Positions 43,078 through 56,800 of a DNA stretch of 64,000 nucleotides are shown in pieces. The DNA lies in NCBI GenBank assembly GCA_904063045.1, contig CAJFCJ010000006.1, positions 5,410,408-5,474,407 on the forward strand, written 5' to 3'. A model generated the notes under the pieces. The model had not been told where the DNA came from and made no database searches. It worked only from the letters and a program-made list of their open reading frames with translations. The position numbers were made by a program, and so were the translations under genes. The stretch is from Dimorphilus gyrociliatus. Taxonomy: Eukaryota; Annelida; Polychaeta; Dinophilidae. How positions within the stretch are numbered: the first letter of the stretch is position 1; every line of letters starts with the position of its first letter.

Positions 43078-46015
43078 ATGGTTAGATTAATTAGCTAATT
43101 GATTAATTTATTTTGAAAATATATATCTATTTGAATAAATATATAATTTAATTCCCACAGTATGGACATTTAAACGTCATAATTAAGAAATTCGTCACAG
43201 AAAGGTTCAGCAAACAGCAATGGGAAACTATTTTGTATGATTTTATTATTTGTATTATCTAAAACAATCATTAATTACAAACTATCTTATATTATTTAGT
43301 AAGAAATGCTCATTTTCTACTGATTTCAATGACAAAGAAATCTATTCTGATGAAGATACGACAAAACTGCTTGAGGAAACCACAAATGTATTGGGTAAAT
43401 TAAAAATTCAATCATTTCTCTTACTTTTTACTTTGAAGCTTTAATTCATAAGTCTAACTGTATTTCAAACCATATTAACAGGTTTCAAGAGAGAAGCTTT
43501 GATGGTCTTGTTGGGTGAATTTTATTTCGACTATATAAGAAAATTAGGCCACGATGAATTATTAAGAAACCTTGGAGCGACTTTTAAAGATTTTCTTGAA
43601 AATCTTGACTATGTTCACACTTATATGATGTCGGAATATCCTGAAATGAATAGTCCTTCTTTCAGATTGGAAGAGGATGAAAAAAATGAAAAACTTTATC
43701 TTCATTATTATTCATTTCGAAAAGGCTTTCACCCTTTAGTCATTGGTTTGTGTATGCTTATTCATGTTTATATAGCAACATAATCAATCCATTATTTTCT
43801 ATTCAGGTATTCTAAAGTCTGTCTCAAGAGTTTATTACAAACAAGATTTACTTTTTGAATTGATTTCTATTGAGAATGAGACAGTTTGTAAAAAAGCTGG
43901 CTCTACTCAGAGGGAACACGTTGTTCTTTGTATTACAACTGTTAAAGTTGAGCAAAAACCCTCAGAACCTCCACCTACCTTTGTAGCTCAAACGAGAAAA
44001 CATGGAGAAAAACAAATTTTGAAACAACATGTTGATGAAGTTGCTATTAAAATTGACAAGATTAGAAGAGAGCAGGGAGAACACGCTCTTCCTGTTAACA
44101 AAGCCAGAGCGGCTAAGGCGAAATGGAAAAGTCTTGCTCGAATGACTATGCTTTCTGGAGATTTTACTCCAGCTTTTCCCACCAACCTTGCACTAGATCC
44201 AAGTTCATTTTGCTCTACTTTCCCATACCATATGGTATTTAATAAAGATATGCATGTTGTTCACAGTGGAATAAAGATTCAAGAATGTATGCCGGGAATA
44301 AGAAGTTTGTTGGCTCGTGGTGACTTTTATTTCGATCTTCTGCACCCGCCCCAAGTTGATTTCACTTTTGTAAATATAAAAAAGTTCATTAATACTCCAT
44401 TCGTTGTACGATGCAAGAAGGCTAAGATGAAGAAAGATTGGGGATTCAGACCTCTCCTTATTCTGCGAGGTCAGATGGTACCTTTAAAGGATGAAAATTT
44501 TGTAATCTATTTGTGTTCGCCTTTTGTAAGGAGTCTAAGAGATCTTGAGTGTAGAAGAATGCACCTTGCCGATATTCCAATTCACGATGTGACAAGAGAT
44601 ATGTTATGGATGGAGCTAATAGCTCGCTATAAATTTGGTAATTTGCAAGATACTCCTCCACCGCCCGTAGAATATCCTGAAGGGGATCAACAACCTCCTA
44701 TAAAGGAACAAGACGATAAAATGATTATGCGAGAGGTTCTTGTAGCTCCTGCAATTGTCGGATCAACTGGAATAAACGAAAACCATTTAGCAGCTGAAAT
44801 GGCTAGATTACGTAACGGTTGGGACACGGAAAAGAAAAGAAATGCCGATTTGTACAGAACGTTTCTGCCTCCAAAATGTCTTGCTCAATGGGAATCTGGA
44901 CAAAATCTTGAAGCAGGCTATTACGATTCAACTACTGTACTCTTCTCAGATGTTGTTTGTTTTTCAGATATAATGGCACGGTAAGTGCAGAGGAATGATA
45001 TAAATTATATCTTTTCATTAAAAGTAACTTGTACAGGTGTAAAGCAAACGATATTGTAAATCTGTTGACGAAATTACACTGCAAATTTCGAGAAGCCTGT
45101 GAAGTGCATGAAACATTCCGAGTTGAAACTATTGGAGATGCTTATATGGTAGTTTGCGGTGTTCCAGAGCCTTTACAGTCACACGCCGAAAGAATTTGTA
45201 ATACTTCTTTAGCTATGATGCATATCGCTAAAGAATTATCTTCTCCTTACGACTACGGTGACAAATCAAAAAGTGTCAAAATAAGAATTGGCATAAATAG
45301 TGGACCAGTTACTTCCGGTGTTATTGGCGACAGAGTTCCGAGGTGAACTTTTTTTATTTAGATCTCCTTTCACTCTTCCTTTCATATTTTTTTATATAAC
45401 ACCTATATTTGTATTTAATCTTCTTCCTTTAATAGATTTACTGTTATGGGGGATACGGTAAACCTAGCCTCTAGAATGGAAAGCCATGGATTACCAAACA
45501 AAATACAATTATCTCCAAGCACATATAATCTAATTAAAGAGAAAGGATTCCGAATAGAAAAGAGGGGAGATATTGCTGTTCGAGGAGTAAAGAAGAGAAT
45601 AACAACTCATTGGTTAATGGCTAACGATAATGTTGGTCTAGCAGATGTTTTAGGAAGAAGGGTAAAGCCAAGATTAACTGGCGGGGTGGAAGTTACCTTT
45701 ATAAATGAAGGAAAACACGAACATCCACCTAATACTGCTAATTCAATAACAACTCCAGGATCAGCAGATAGTTATGACCTGATTCCTATGAGGTAATACG
45801 CCCTTGTTAATAAACATGACGTTTTTATATACAAGAAACAATTTAACAGATATAGCGACAACCCGAGATATCCTTTAAAGCCTGGAGCAAATGTTCGTCC
45901 TACTGATCTACCTAGAGCGAGATCAATGTCCACTCCTAGACCGAGAAGTGGTTCCGGTTCAAGCACCCCTAGAATCGGGACACCTAAAACCAATAGAGTC
46001 ACCCCGCATAAATAA
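43078..46015 (+). CDS. Soluble guanylate cyclase, haem-domain beta-like / atypical
   Basis: Eight exons (43078-43080, 43161-43234, 43300-43394, 43482-43745, 43807-44980, 45037-45342, 45436-45792, 45850-46015) give 812 residues. It makes cGMP from GTP in response to NO or O2. The H-NOX domain (1 to about 180) begins MYG, has the proximal haem His at 103 (LDYVHTYM) and the Y-x-S-x-R haem-propionate motif at 133-137. A HNOBA/PAS-like domain, a linker and the cyclase domain (about 515-715) follow. Both metal-binding Asp are present (LFSDVVCF and ETIGDAYM), the Glu expected for GTP is in VETIGDAY, and GDTVNLASRMES is conserved. In NO-type heterodimers beta subunits lack one of these Asp, so this looks like a self-sufficient, Gyc88E-like enzyme. 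A Ser/Pro/Arg-rich tail of about 95 residues is extra. The first coding exon is the ATG alone. Confidence 0.88.
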
Positions 46016-46564
46016 ATGAACAAAATTGATGAGATTTCCATCTTTCTGCCTTCAATTATATATTTGAAGATGTCAAATGATATTCAATTAATTAAAATAC
46101 CAAGACTATTTATCTATTTGCGACAGAAAACTTTGTATATTTATTCAGTATTACGATTATAATATATTTAAATTAACTGCAAATAAACTATGAATTATTC
46201 AACTCTTTAGTAATAGGCAATGTTTATTGAGTAAGTTAACTTAGTCATGATAAAGAGAATTTTTCTAAAAGAGACTAGATGGCGCAACTTGTGTATTAGA
46301 GAAGTAAAATTTCTACAAAATATTACATAATACCAGTTTATTCTTGCGATATCTCTTAAATTCTTTAAGAAATTTCGATTTTCTAAAACAATTTAGTAGA
46401 TATTTTGATTCTAGAAAATGTAAGTTAGATAGTTTTATTAAAGAAATATCATTTTCTGTTAAATCACTAAAAAACAGACATAAAAAAGTAACATCTAAAT
46501 GATGAATACTATAATTTCGCTCTTTGTTGCAGATTACCGATATTCACTGAGAAATTAATACAAA
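46016..46564. other. Intergenic region / TBCC upstream
   Basis: About 550 bases. A CAG acceptor-like site (ctctttgttgcag, about 46520-46532) 32 bases before the TBCC start suggests a 5' UTR intron. Nothing else is supported. Confidence 0.4.
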
Positions 46565-47533
46565 ATGTCTGATAACTCTGAAGATAAGAAATTGACAATT
46601 GCCATAAAAATCCAAAAACGAGACGAGGAAAGAAAAGCCGAAGTCACTCGTCGAAAGGATGAGATTTTGTCTAAAAAGCCGGAAAATGAAAAGATTGACG
46701 TATTCGATTCTAATTTCCAGCTTTTAAAGGTAGAGATTGAAGAAAAATTGGCATTGACAGTTGAACCAAGTGATGCTAAAGAACATATTGATGATATCCT
46801 TCAGAGTATTCGAAAAGCGCAGAAACTCTTAACAGATTCAATAAAATTTGTTCCTCCTGTTAGAATTGCTTTCATACAGAATTTAATCAATAAATTTGAA
46901 AGAAACTTGTTAGTTAAGGAGGAGACTTTAAAGCCAAAGAAGAAGTTTGCGTTTAAAAAAGCTAAAAAAGTCCAAGGGCCTATTCAATCCACAATGAAAA
47001 TAGCCAAGAGCGAAGAAACAAGGGACGAAACGAAAAATTTCGGTTTTTCTATAGAAGGGAAAATGGACGAAAACATTACTATTGAAGAGAATCAAACTAA
47101 CCAAAAAGATATCCTTATATCAAATATGAACAATTGTACTATAAGAATTATTGGTAGTCCTGGCACATTACATATGGTCAATATCGATAATTGCACTATT
47201 CTTTCTGGCCCTTCTTCAACGTCTGTCTTTATTGAATTATCGAAAAATAGTCGATTCGTAATGGCAGGACAACAATTTCGTATTCACAAAACCGAGTCGT
47301 CAGATTTCTACATTCACGTTACAAGTCGAGCCATAATAGAAGATTGTAATAGTGTTAGATTTGCTCCATATGTCTTTAATTACGAAAAACTAGATGAACA
47401 TTACAAATTATCTGGCTTAGATAAAAGTGTTAATAATTGGGAACTTGTAAACGATTTTAATTGGTTAACTACAACGAAGAAATCACCAAATTGGGATATA
47501 ATACCTGAAGCGGATAGGCAAACCTTTATATAG
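46565..47533 (+). CDS. TBCC: Tubulin-folding cofactor C
   Basis: A single open frame of 322 residues without introns. Cofactor C joins cofactors D, E and beta/alpha-tubulin and triggers GTP hydrolysis by tubulin, releasing the folded dimer. The N-terminus is a charged helical bundle (spectrin-like fold in the human protein). From about residue 150 the C-CAP/cofactor C beta-helix starts, with DILISNMNNCTI, VNIDNCTI and GPSSTSVFI repeats. The arginine finger required for GAP activity sits in AGQQFRIHKT. The C-terminal part ends with the W-containing block NWELVNDFNWL. Intronless structure among intron-rich neighbours is notable but common for this gene in animals. Confidence 0.93.
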   Translation: MSDNSEDKKLTIAIKIQKRDEERKAEVTRRKDEILSKKPENEKIDVFDSNFQLLKVEIEEKLALTVEPSDAKEHIDDILQSIRKAQKLLTDSIKFVPPVRIAFIQNLINKFERNLLVKEETLKPKKKFAFKKAKKVQGPIQSTMKIAKSEETRDETKNFGFSIEGKMDENITIEENQTNQKDILISNMNNCTIRIIGSPGTLHMVNIDNCTILSGPSSTSVFIELSKNSRFVMAGQQFRIHKTESSDFYIHVTSRAIIEDCNSVRFAPYVFNYEKLDEHYKLSGLDKSVNNWELVNDFNWLTTTKKSPNWDIIPEADRQTFI

Positions 47534-47841
47534 CATGAAAGATTTTATTTTTATTTTGAAATGAATAGATTTCTAACATTGAAACTTGTCTCTATTCCAT
47601 AAATAACTAAATAAGAAATACTAGAAAAAGGAGAGCATTCTTGTAGAAAGAGATAGAATACTTTAAATAGTATTGTACTATGTTAAACTAGGATTCTAAG
47701 AATACTAATAAAAAGGAAAGAAAAATATCTTACTTCTTTCAATTAGCAACGCAAATATTACAATTCTATTTCTCAAAATATTTAGATAGTAGAGAATGAA
47801 GTGTTAAGGGAAACTTTTGCATTTCTTCTTAGCGCTATAGA
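47534..47841. other. Intergenic region between TBCC and the Ly6-type gene
   Basis: 308 bases of AT-rich sequence holding the TBCC 3' flank and the presumed promoter of the Ly6-type gene. Confidence 0.4.
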
Positions 47842-48332
47842 ATGAAAGCTAATCTAACGTTAATAAACTTTACAGGTACACGTAGTTAATTACTAAATAA
47901 GTGAATAGTAAAAATAATAAGACATTTTTGTGATGTTCTAAAGCCTTATTTACAATTGGAAGCTGTTTGGTATGTTATCAATGCGATAAACGATGGCATT
48001 ATGACTGCGTTACTTCAGACTATTTGGTTACTTGTCCGTCTTTTGAGGGAAAGGCGGCATGTATGTCGAGAGCACAAATTTATGTTAAAAATAGGCGTCT
48101 CTACTGGAAAGAGTGTTCCTCTATGGATGCTTGTCTTTCGATAGAAAAGGATTATAATAAATCTAAATCATGTTCTAAAGATGACGGATCTATGTGCATT
48201 CATTGTTGTAATACAAACGCTTGTAATAAAGTTGATCCGATTGAAGTATATGAAAAAAACAATGGCGATTATTCTCATCTAAATGTTTTAGTGTCAACTT
48301 GGCCTGTTTTTTTGACAGGTTTAATAAAATGA
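47842..48332 (+). CDS. Ly6/uPAR-type three-finger GPI-anchored protein
   Basis: Two exons (47842-47875, 47944-48332) give 140 residues. The short first exon plus the start of the second form a signal peptide (MKANLTLINFTALFTIGSCL). The mature part starts CYQCDKRWHYDC and has about ten cysteines, closing with CCNTNACN, the CCxxxxCN signature of the Ly6/uPAR (LU) domain. A short hydrophobic tail (LVSTWPVFLTGLIK) at the C-terminus suits GPI attachment. Proteins of this class sit on the outer membrane face and modulate receptors or ion channels, or organise septate junctions in invertebrates. The orthologue cannot be assigned, as these families diverge fast. It occurs in the same window as the GPI-remodelling enzyme MPPE1, without evidence of co-regulation. 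Confidence 0.8.
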
Positions 48333-49977
48333 AATTGAGTCTTGTTTTTTGTTGGTAATACGTTAAATTTGTTTATTTCAAAGGACTGTCGGGATTGAAT
48401 TGATCATATATATATTAATATTTGATGTATATAAAAAATGTATGAATCTTTATATAAATGAATTAATACATCAAAGCTTGTTGTTTAAATTTTTAGTTAA
48501 CATTCCTTTTCATATACTTCATCAAATATCAAATACAACTTAATACTACCTAATGGACATTACTCTTGCGATTGAAGGCTCTTAAACAATATTAGGGAAA
48601 TTTATACAGGTCTATAAATAGATAGAGTAGACGTATAACAGTTATTAGGTACTACGTAGTATGAATGAAACACTGAAGCGACACCTGTCGTCCACACAAA
48701 TAATCAAGCGCGGATCGTGGACTTTGTAAACTATCGAAACATATTCGAACAAAACCGGAAAACGATCTGCACGCTAGCTGCGCATGCTCGCCAATGTTCT
48801 GCCGCAATTAGGAAAAAAAACTGTTTTCAACACTTATTATTGAATTCTCGAGAACTAAATCGATTTCGGCGGATTTTTAACAATTATAATTACAAGCGAT
48901 CTTATTTAAGAAATAACCTGTACCTTGGGCATGTTTTGATTTAATCATTGAATTGGGTACAATACGCTGAAGAAGTTGTTATCACAGGTTGGTTACATTG
49001 TTTATTACTAGAACATATCTCATGGGTAATCAGTCCCTTGCAGAAATGATTGATTTTGCATTAAAGTAAAAATCTGTATATACGCGTTCCTGAGATTAAA
49101 CGATAACTGACAAAAGGATTGACCTAAATATTTCTTGTCAAGCCCATGACACAAGCATCAGACCTTTAACGTTTACCTATTTCTTATTAACATTTTCAAA
49201 AATTATAACACGATCTTCTATAAATGATATATTTCGAGTACGAGAGTCACGAGTTACCGTGACCTGATTTCATTGAACTGGGGAATAAAGCGTTAAGCCA
49301 GATGATAAATATAGCGTAATTAATAAACGATATACCTATGGAATAATAAATATGGAAACAATACTTGACTGTGGTTTTTAAAGAATTAAACATATTAAAT
49401 AGTAGAAATTAGGCTCATTCACCTGTTGTCTTAAATTCTATACTTTTTAAATATTAAAGGTGATATTTATTTATAGTATTGTAAACCCTAAATGAACAAA
49501 AATAAAAGTCCACATATTTGTAGCTGGATAATATGTTTCCTCTTGCTAGGTTATTGTTGCTATCGTTCTACTTAGAAGTGGTTGGTAAAGGGTTAATAAA
49601 AGTAATTGCCTTTCGTATGGTTACTTGATACGTTCTTTACGTAATAATGCATTAAAAAATGACAAGTCTTTAAATGTGCATCTAAAACAGGATCTCCAAA
49701 ATACTAAAAACGAGAAATTTAGAATATGAGATAGTCAAATAACCACTACGCTGTCTATTCATAAGGTGAGTCATCGTATTTCGACAATCTTAGAATAACT
49801 AAAAAACGTATGGTAAACTCATAACCGACTTCAGTATAATGTATTGAGATAGTTTTAATCTATTTTACTCGTGTGCTTTACGATAACTTGTTTAAAGTAG
49901 GTCAATATAGTTTCAGATAAGCGACTTGAAGTAAAAAGGATAATAAAGCGGAAATATAATAAAAAAGAAGGGAAATA
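48333..49977. other. Intergenic region upstream of TBL1, no supported gene
   Basis: 1.6 kb. At 48680-48800 the sequence is less AT-rich (GCGCGGATCG-like context) and may hold a promoter. A plus-strand frame at 48717-48944 has no motif and no splice support. The rest is AT-rich without structure that I can name. For this genome the gap is long, so TBL1 regulation may reside here. Confidence 0.4.
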
Positions 49978-51800
<1,823 letters not shown>

Positions 51801-52106
51801 GACTGGTTTCTGACTCATCTGGTCTCTAACCCCCAACCATAAAGCCGCGAATAGGATCTCAAGCGAAAAAAAACGACTGTGCATAATGAGAAACTGTAGG
51901 TTTATTGACGAGCTTAATTGATTACAGAACCAAACGTTTGTGATTCATACGTGTGCGAAAAACGAAAAAAATTATTAAAATCGTCTTGTCTATTCTGTAT
52001 ATGTGTTTAATAAAAAAAAACAGTAACAAAAACTTTGGCAAAGTTGTAACGGCTTTGCAAAAGTCAAGCAATAAAATGAAACGTGACTAGCAAACGGAGG
52101 CTTTTC
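51801..52106. terminator. TBL1 3' UTR with poly(A) signal, convergent with POP5
   Basis: AATAAA at 52009-52014, followed by a run of A, is about 210 bases after the TBL1 stop. The minus-strand POP5 gene ends at 52107. Confidence 0.6.
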
Positions 52107-52607
52107 TTAGCCGTCATTTCCGTGAAGTCTATTAAGAACATCAATGTCTAAATTGTCATCGAATTCATCGTCGCCAAAATCGCTTTTGTTGATAGACCGC
52201 AGCATCTGACGTTTTTCTTCTGGATCTTTGCATGCTCTAACGATTTTCGCCAATTCCTGCTGATTATATTCTACTAAAAATTTCTGACAAGATCTCATGG
52301 AACCGGCACAATGTAAAGTTCGAAATATTGCTGGAACGTTTTCAACTTTTTTAATAAAAAACATTGCCGCTTGCACCATATCCTTCATATCTCTCTTACA
52401 TCTAATCTTAGCTATTCGTGTGTAAGGATTGACATACTTTACTCTTAAATTCGTTTTTATCGATCCATACCCGTAGTCACCGAAATTCTCTTTTAAGGCT
52501 TCTAATAGGCATTTATATATCATTTTACCATTTAAATTTTGGTCATATAATCTGCCATCGGCAAAATTAACTTCAGCCACAAGATATCTGTGCTTGAAGC
52601 GAACCAT
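52107..52607 (-). CDS. POP5: RNase P/MRP protein subunit POP5
   Basis: A single open frame of 166 residues, the usual size. POP5 is a core protein of RNase P, which trims the 5' end of tRNA precursors, and of RNase MRP. The start MVRFKHRYL and the block LLEALKENFGDYGYGSI are family signatures, as is the middle segment RIAKIRCKRDM and the R-T-L-H-C-AGS(M)R motif of the ferredoxin-like fold. The acidic C-terminal tail (FGDDEFDDNLDIDVL) is poorly conserved. No intron is present. It is convergent with TBL1. Confidence 0.93.
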   Translation of the reverse strand: MVRFKHRYLVAEVNFADGRLYDQNLNGKMIYKCLLEALKENFGDYGYGSIKTNLRVKYVNPYTRIAKIRCKRDMKDMVQAAMFFIKKVENVPAIFRTLHCAGSMRSCQKFLVEYNQQELAKIVRACKDPEEKRQMLRSINKSDFGDDEFDDNLDIDVLNRLHGNDG

Positions 52608-53825
52608 GTTTATAAAAAAAATAGGAAACAGATGTCGCTAGGTGTTTCCGTCGTCGACAAATTTTACGGCTGTTCTTTTTATTTTTCACAATCCCTTAGT
52701 TAATTTAATAAGATAACCCTCAAAATATTTGGCGTAAAAATCAGTAAGAATTATTTGTAAATAAATAGTATGCTTCTTGTAATATTAATGGTTAAAATAT
52801 TAAAATTACTAATTACTTAAAAATATACAAGGGGAGTAATAGCGCCATTCATAACGGCAGAAATTGGCCGACCAGCGGAGGTCGGTGCTGTGCGCTATCG
52901 GATAAACTTCGATTTTTAATGGATTACGTACTCTATTTTAGCGGTTTATGGTCGGCAAAGTTTTTTTTACTCGTGTAAGTATACTATCGAGATACAAAAA
53001 TAAAATAATATGCATTGGTCATTTTGGTATAAGAGCGATTTACTTGAGTGTATGGTGCAGTATTCATTTGAAAGGTTTCGGCAACTTGCAGATAAGACAA
53101 AAAGAAAAACAAACCTCAAAAAGAGCATTCGCGTACTGTTTTTATCGTTAGAAAAATGCTATGACAGAACTTAATAGCGCTCAGAGTACAAGTTTTTTTG
53201 TATTTACGTAAGGAAACCCAAAAATCTTATCCCAGTTAAATGAAAAACGTTCGATTTTGGTAGCGACATCTGCTTTGAACGTGATGAAAATTGAGAGGAG
53301 AAGGGAATTCAATAAAAACATCTGCTTGAGACTGCATAGACACAGGAAACTAGCTATTTCACCTTTACTTAATGAAAAAAACTTGGAAGTTTAATGAGAG
53401 TCTTGTAAGAAAATTTACTCGTTTTAAGTGTATCTGTATCCGTAAAAAACTATCAATTTATAGTTGAAATGTGATTTATTGTTTACACAAGACCTTGCAC
53501 AGAGCGAAAAAACTGCAATGAATACTGCAGTAAGAGTGTTTATCCAGTCAATAATACTCGAAGGTATATATACTCGCTCACTTCAGTTCTTTCGTTTACA
53601 TTACTGATGAATATACATATTCAATTTACCCTTCGGAAGCTAGTGGAAAAAACAAACAAATTTCTCCGTTTGTACCTTAAGGCCTACATTTTATTTTGCC
53701 TTTTTTTTAAACGATTTGTGTGTTTGTGTTCCCCTGCAGATAATCGACAAGGCCGGTCAGGAATAAAGAGGACTCACTGTCATGCCGCTCTAAACTATTG
53801 AGGTAATGTTAGCCCATTGCTGAAA
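52608..53825. other. Intergenic region / 5' region of the FERM gene
   Basis: 1.2 kb between the divergent POP5 and FERM genes. It holds the POP5 promoter and, nearer 53560-53825, a likely 5' UTR of the FERM gene. A ccctgcag acceptor-like site occurs at about 53731-53738. No gene is supported. Confidence 0.4.
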
Positions 53826-56800
53826 ATGTCTGGAAGAAAGGGCAAAACGTCTTTGGTGAAAGTTATCTTTCTGGACGATACCGTTCAAGTTTTTCAAGTT
53901 CCGGTAAGCTTACATTTTCTTATTTATTTCCTCGCTTTCCTACAATAATCCGTAAAACCTAAATGGTGCAGTTCTGTTTATTATCGGTAATCGGTTGCCA
54001 ATTGTTAAGACTACTGAGGTTTTGTTTGTCAATTATTCAATAAGACGGTCGGAAGAGGGGTGTATCACGCAGCGTAACGTTTTGTTGCGAAATAATTGAA
54101 AAAGATGAAGCGTGATTTACGAGCGACTTTTGTGACGGGAGAATATTTGGACAATTGATTTTCCGTTAGTTGAAGGCCAGTCGATAAGGCATATAGGGAA
54201 CATTCCTCTTTTCGATGGTATAGTGCATTAAGCGTTGTTTCTCCTGCTTAAAAATGATGATTAGAGAGGAAAATTATGCGAACGATCAATCGAAAGGATT
54301 TCTCTCTTTCTTTCCTTTCTACTCCTATATTTTTTTTTACAATCGTTCTTTAGTATTATTTTTCTATCGGCCTCTTCTCGCAAACGGGCAATTTTTTTTT
54401 CTTTTTATGCTCAACAGTCTTTATTATCGGCTACCGTTGGTTTTTATAACAGGGAATTAGCCGCCTATTGAAGGATTTTTTATTAGACAAACACCCTCCA
54501 ACGAGTCTAGCTAATGTTAACTATTCGTAGTTGTTTTGCGTACGTTTGTAATTGAAAAGAGAATTCTACACACGTGCGGGTTACTGACATTTGAAGGTGT
54601 TAAATAGGAAAAACACGAATGTCCAAGGTCCGATTTGCCTTTATCGATTGCTTTTTTGTATAGCTACATTTATACACACGTAGAATATCTATGCAAATAT
54701 ATATATTATGTACAAATGTTAACATAGATAACATTAAATGCTATAATCAATGTCAATTTTTCGATTAAATCAATGCGTGTTAAATCATTTTTACAACTCT
54801 GTTTTTTTGCTTTAAGGTCGAAGTTACAGATGTTTGTTTGTGTTTTAGACGTGTTGTCAGCAGTTGTTTTCCAATGAAGAAGTTCTCTTTGAAATTTGTT
54901 TATAGTCTTCATCTATTCTCACTATCAAAATGTAAATAGAGAAACGCGGCAGCAGCGGCAACACGAATAATTAATGCTACCCGACTAGCACTACTATTTC
55001 TCTCTATCTTTTCTCACTTTCCTCTTTCTGTATGTGTCCCTGTCTCTCTTTACCACTTATTCAGTCTATTATTTTGTATTTTTCTCTCCTTCGTTTTATC
55101 TCTCTCTCTCTCTCTCTCGAGCACTTAAGCTTTATACAGTATATCAAGATAGATACTGTATAATGAGGGGAGACAGAGAGGTTTCTATCTCCATTGTATT
55201 TTTTGTGAGAACGGTGATGAGCTAGTCACTCATTAATTCCCTTCCGGTAGCGTGATGACTTACGAGTCGTTTTTTTTTCTGTTATTGATCGACTAATGTA
55301 ATATCCGACCTTTTGACTTTATATCTCACTTGTAAAGAGAAATATGAGCAGACGAGCCTACTAGGCGTTACTTTTTTTTATCTTGTTGAGTTGGTGAAGA
55401 ATCTCTGGAGAGTGGTGACGCCCAATAAAAAATCGACCTTAATTAAACTAATCGACGAAGCAGTCTGCTGCTGGATTGACTTGTCACATCCAGTCGAGTC
55501 TGACGACGTACAATTGCCTATTGGATTACGTCGTTAGTGTACGTCGCAAAGAGAGGTGGGTGGGAGTGAGGGCGGCAATACTAGGTGTAAAATTTTAGGC
55601 TGTTTTTGGTGATTGACGAGGATCTGTAATTTCATTAACGAAATAAGGCGTGAGTTTAGATTATTGACAAGGGACAGGGAAAGATTTAATTTAGTTTCTG
55701 GATAATACTATAGTAGCAGGAGGCTATTTATTGGGTTATTAATTTATTAAAGCGGGAGGAAGGGATGAAAGAAATGCGAATCTCTCCTCGCTCTGTATGC
55801 ATGGTACAATCGATAGGATAAGTTTGTAAGAAAGCGAGTAACACATTTCGGTGAGGAGGGAATTCTATTGATGGGAGGGCGTCATTGCGAGTTGTGCGTT
55901 ATCGATCTGGGAATGGCGTAATTTTTTCTTTCTTCCAAATACATTTTCGTTTACTACAATTACAAATTTTTTTGACTGAGGGATTTAGTTTGCATGCAAA
56001 CTTGAGAATCTATCTGCTTTCGTCAGATAAAACCTATATAATGGGAAATATTCTACTGTACCACGGCAACGAATAGCTATATTTCAAATTATCTAGGCAT
56101 TTTTTACTTTTTATTAACGACGGCATAAAAAAAAAGAATGTTTATGTTATTTTTATTTTTCCTTCAGGCCAAGGCTTATGGTGCAACATTGTACACCGAA
56201 GTCGTAAAAAAATTAAAGCTAATTGAGGCGGACTATTTCGATTTGGAATTTACGGAAACCAGCGGTTGCAACGTTTGTAAATCCTTTTACATTTTAATCC
56301 ATAACCAATGATGGGATTATACCTTATACAGTGTTGGCTCGATAGAGAAAAACCAGTATTGAAACAGTTGAACCCAGCCGATTATACTTTGAGATTTGTT
56401 GTTAAGTTTTACACGCCTGATCCTGGTTTGTTAGAAGACGAATATACTAGGTAAGTTAGCTTTTTTTCTTGTAAATAACCGTAATAGAATATGCGGAAGA
56501 TCACTTTTTTTTTGTACTAGAATTCGTTCAGACCGTTTTTATATAGATTGTCAATGCTCTGAAGTAGTTTTACAAGTGTTATTATCGGATTCTCTATTCG
56601 TCTCTTGTTCTCGTAATATTTTGTTTAAGGAAAGAAAAAGTTTGAGTGAAAATAATTTAAACTAGAGAACACATTTCTGGGGTAATAGATATTTCTTTGG
56701 CGCCAAATCTTATTTATTATGGTATATGATAATAAATATAGCGTATCTAGGGGTTGGAGTATTCTCCAATTTTTTTGCCCTATACGAATTCGGAAGATTA

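Noticed and set aside
48717..48944. Plus-strand 75-codon frame upstream of TBL1
   Set aside because: No recognisable motif or splice support; its local composition fits a promoter region instead.
55313..55537. 74-codon plus-strand frame in FERM intron 1
   Set aside because: It starts with a non-ATG codon, is composed of ordinary intron sequence, and has no domain.
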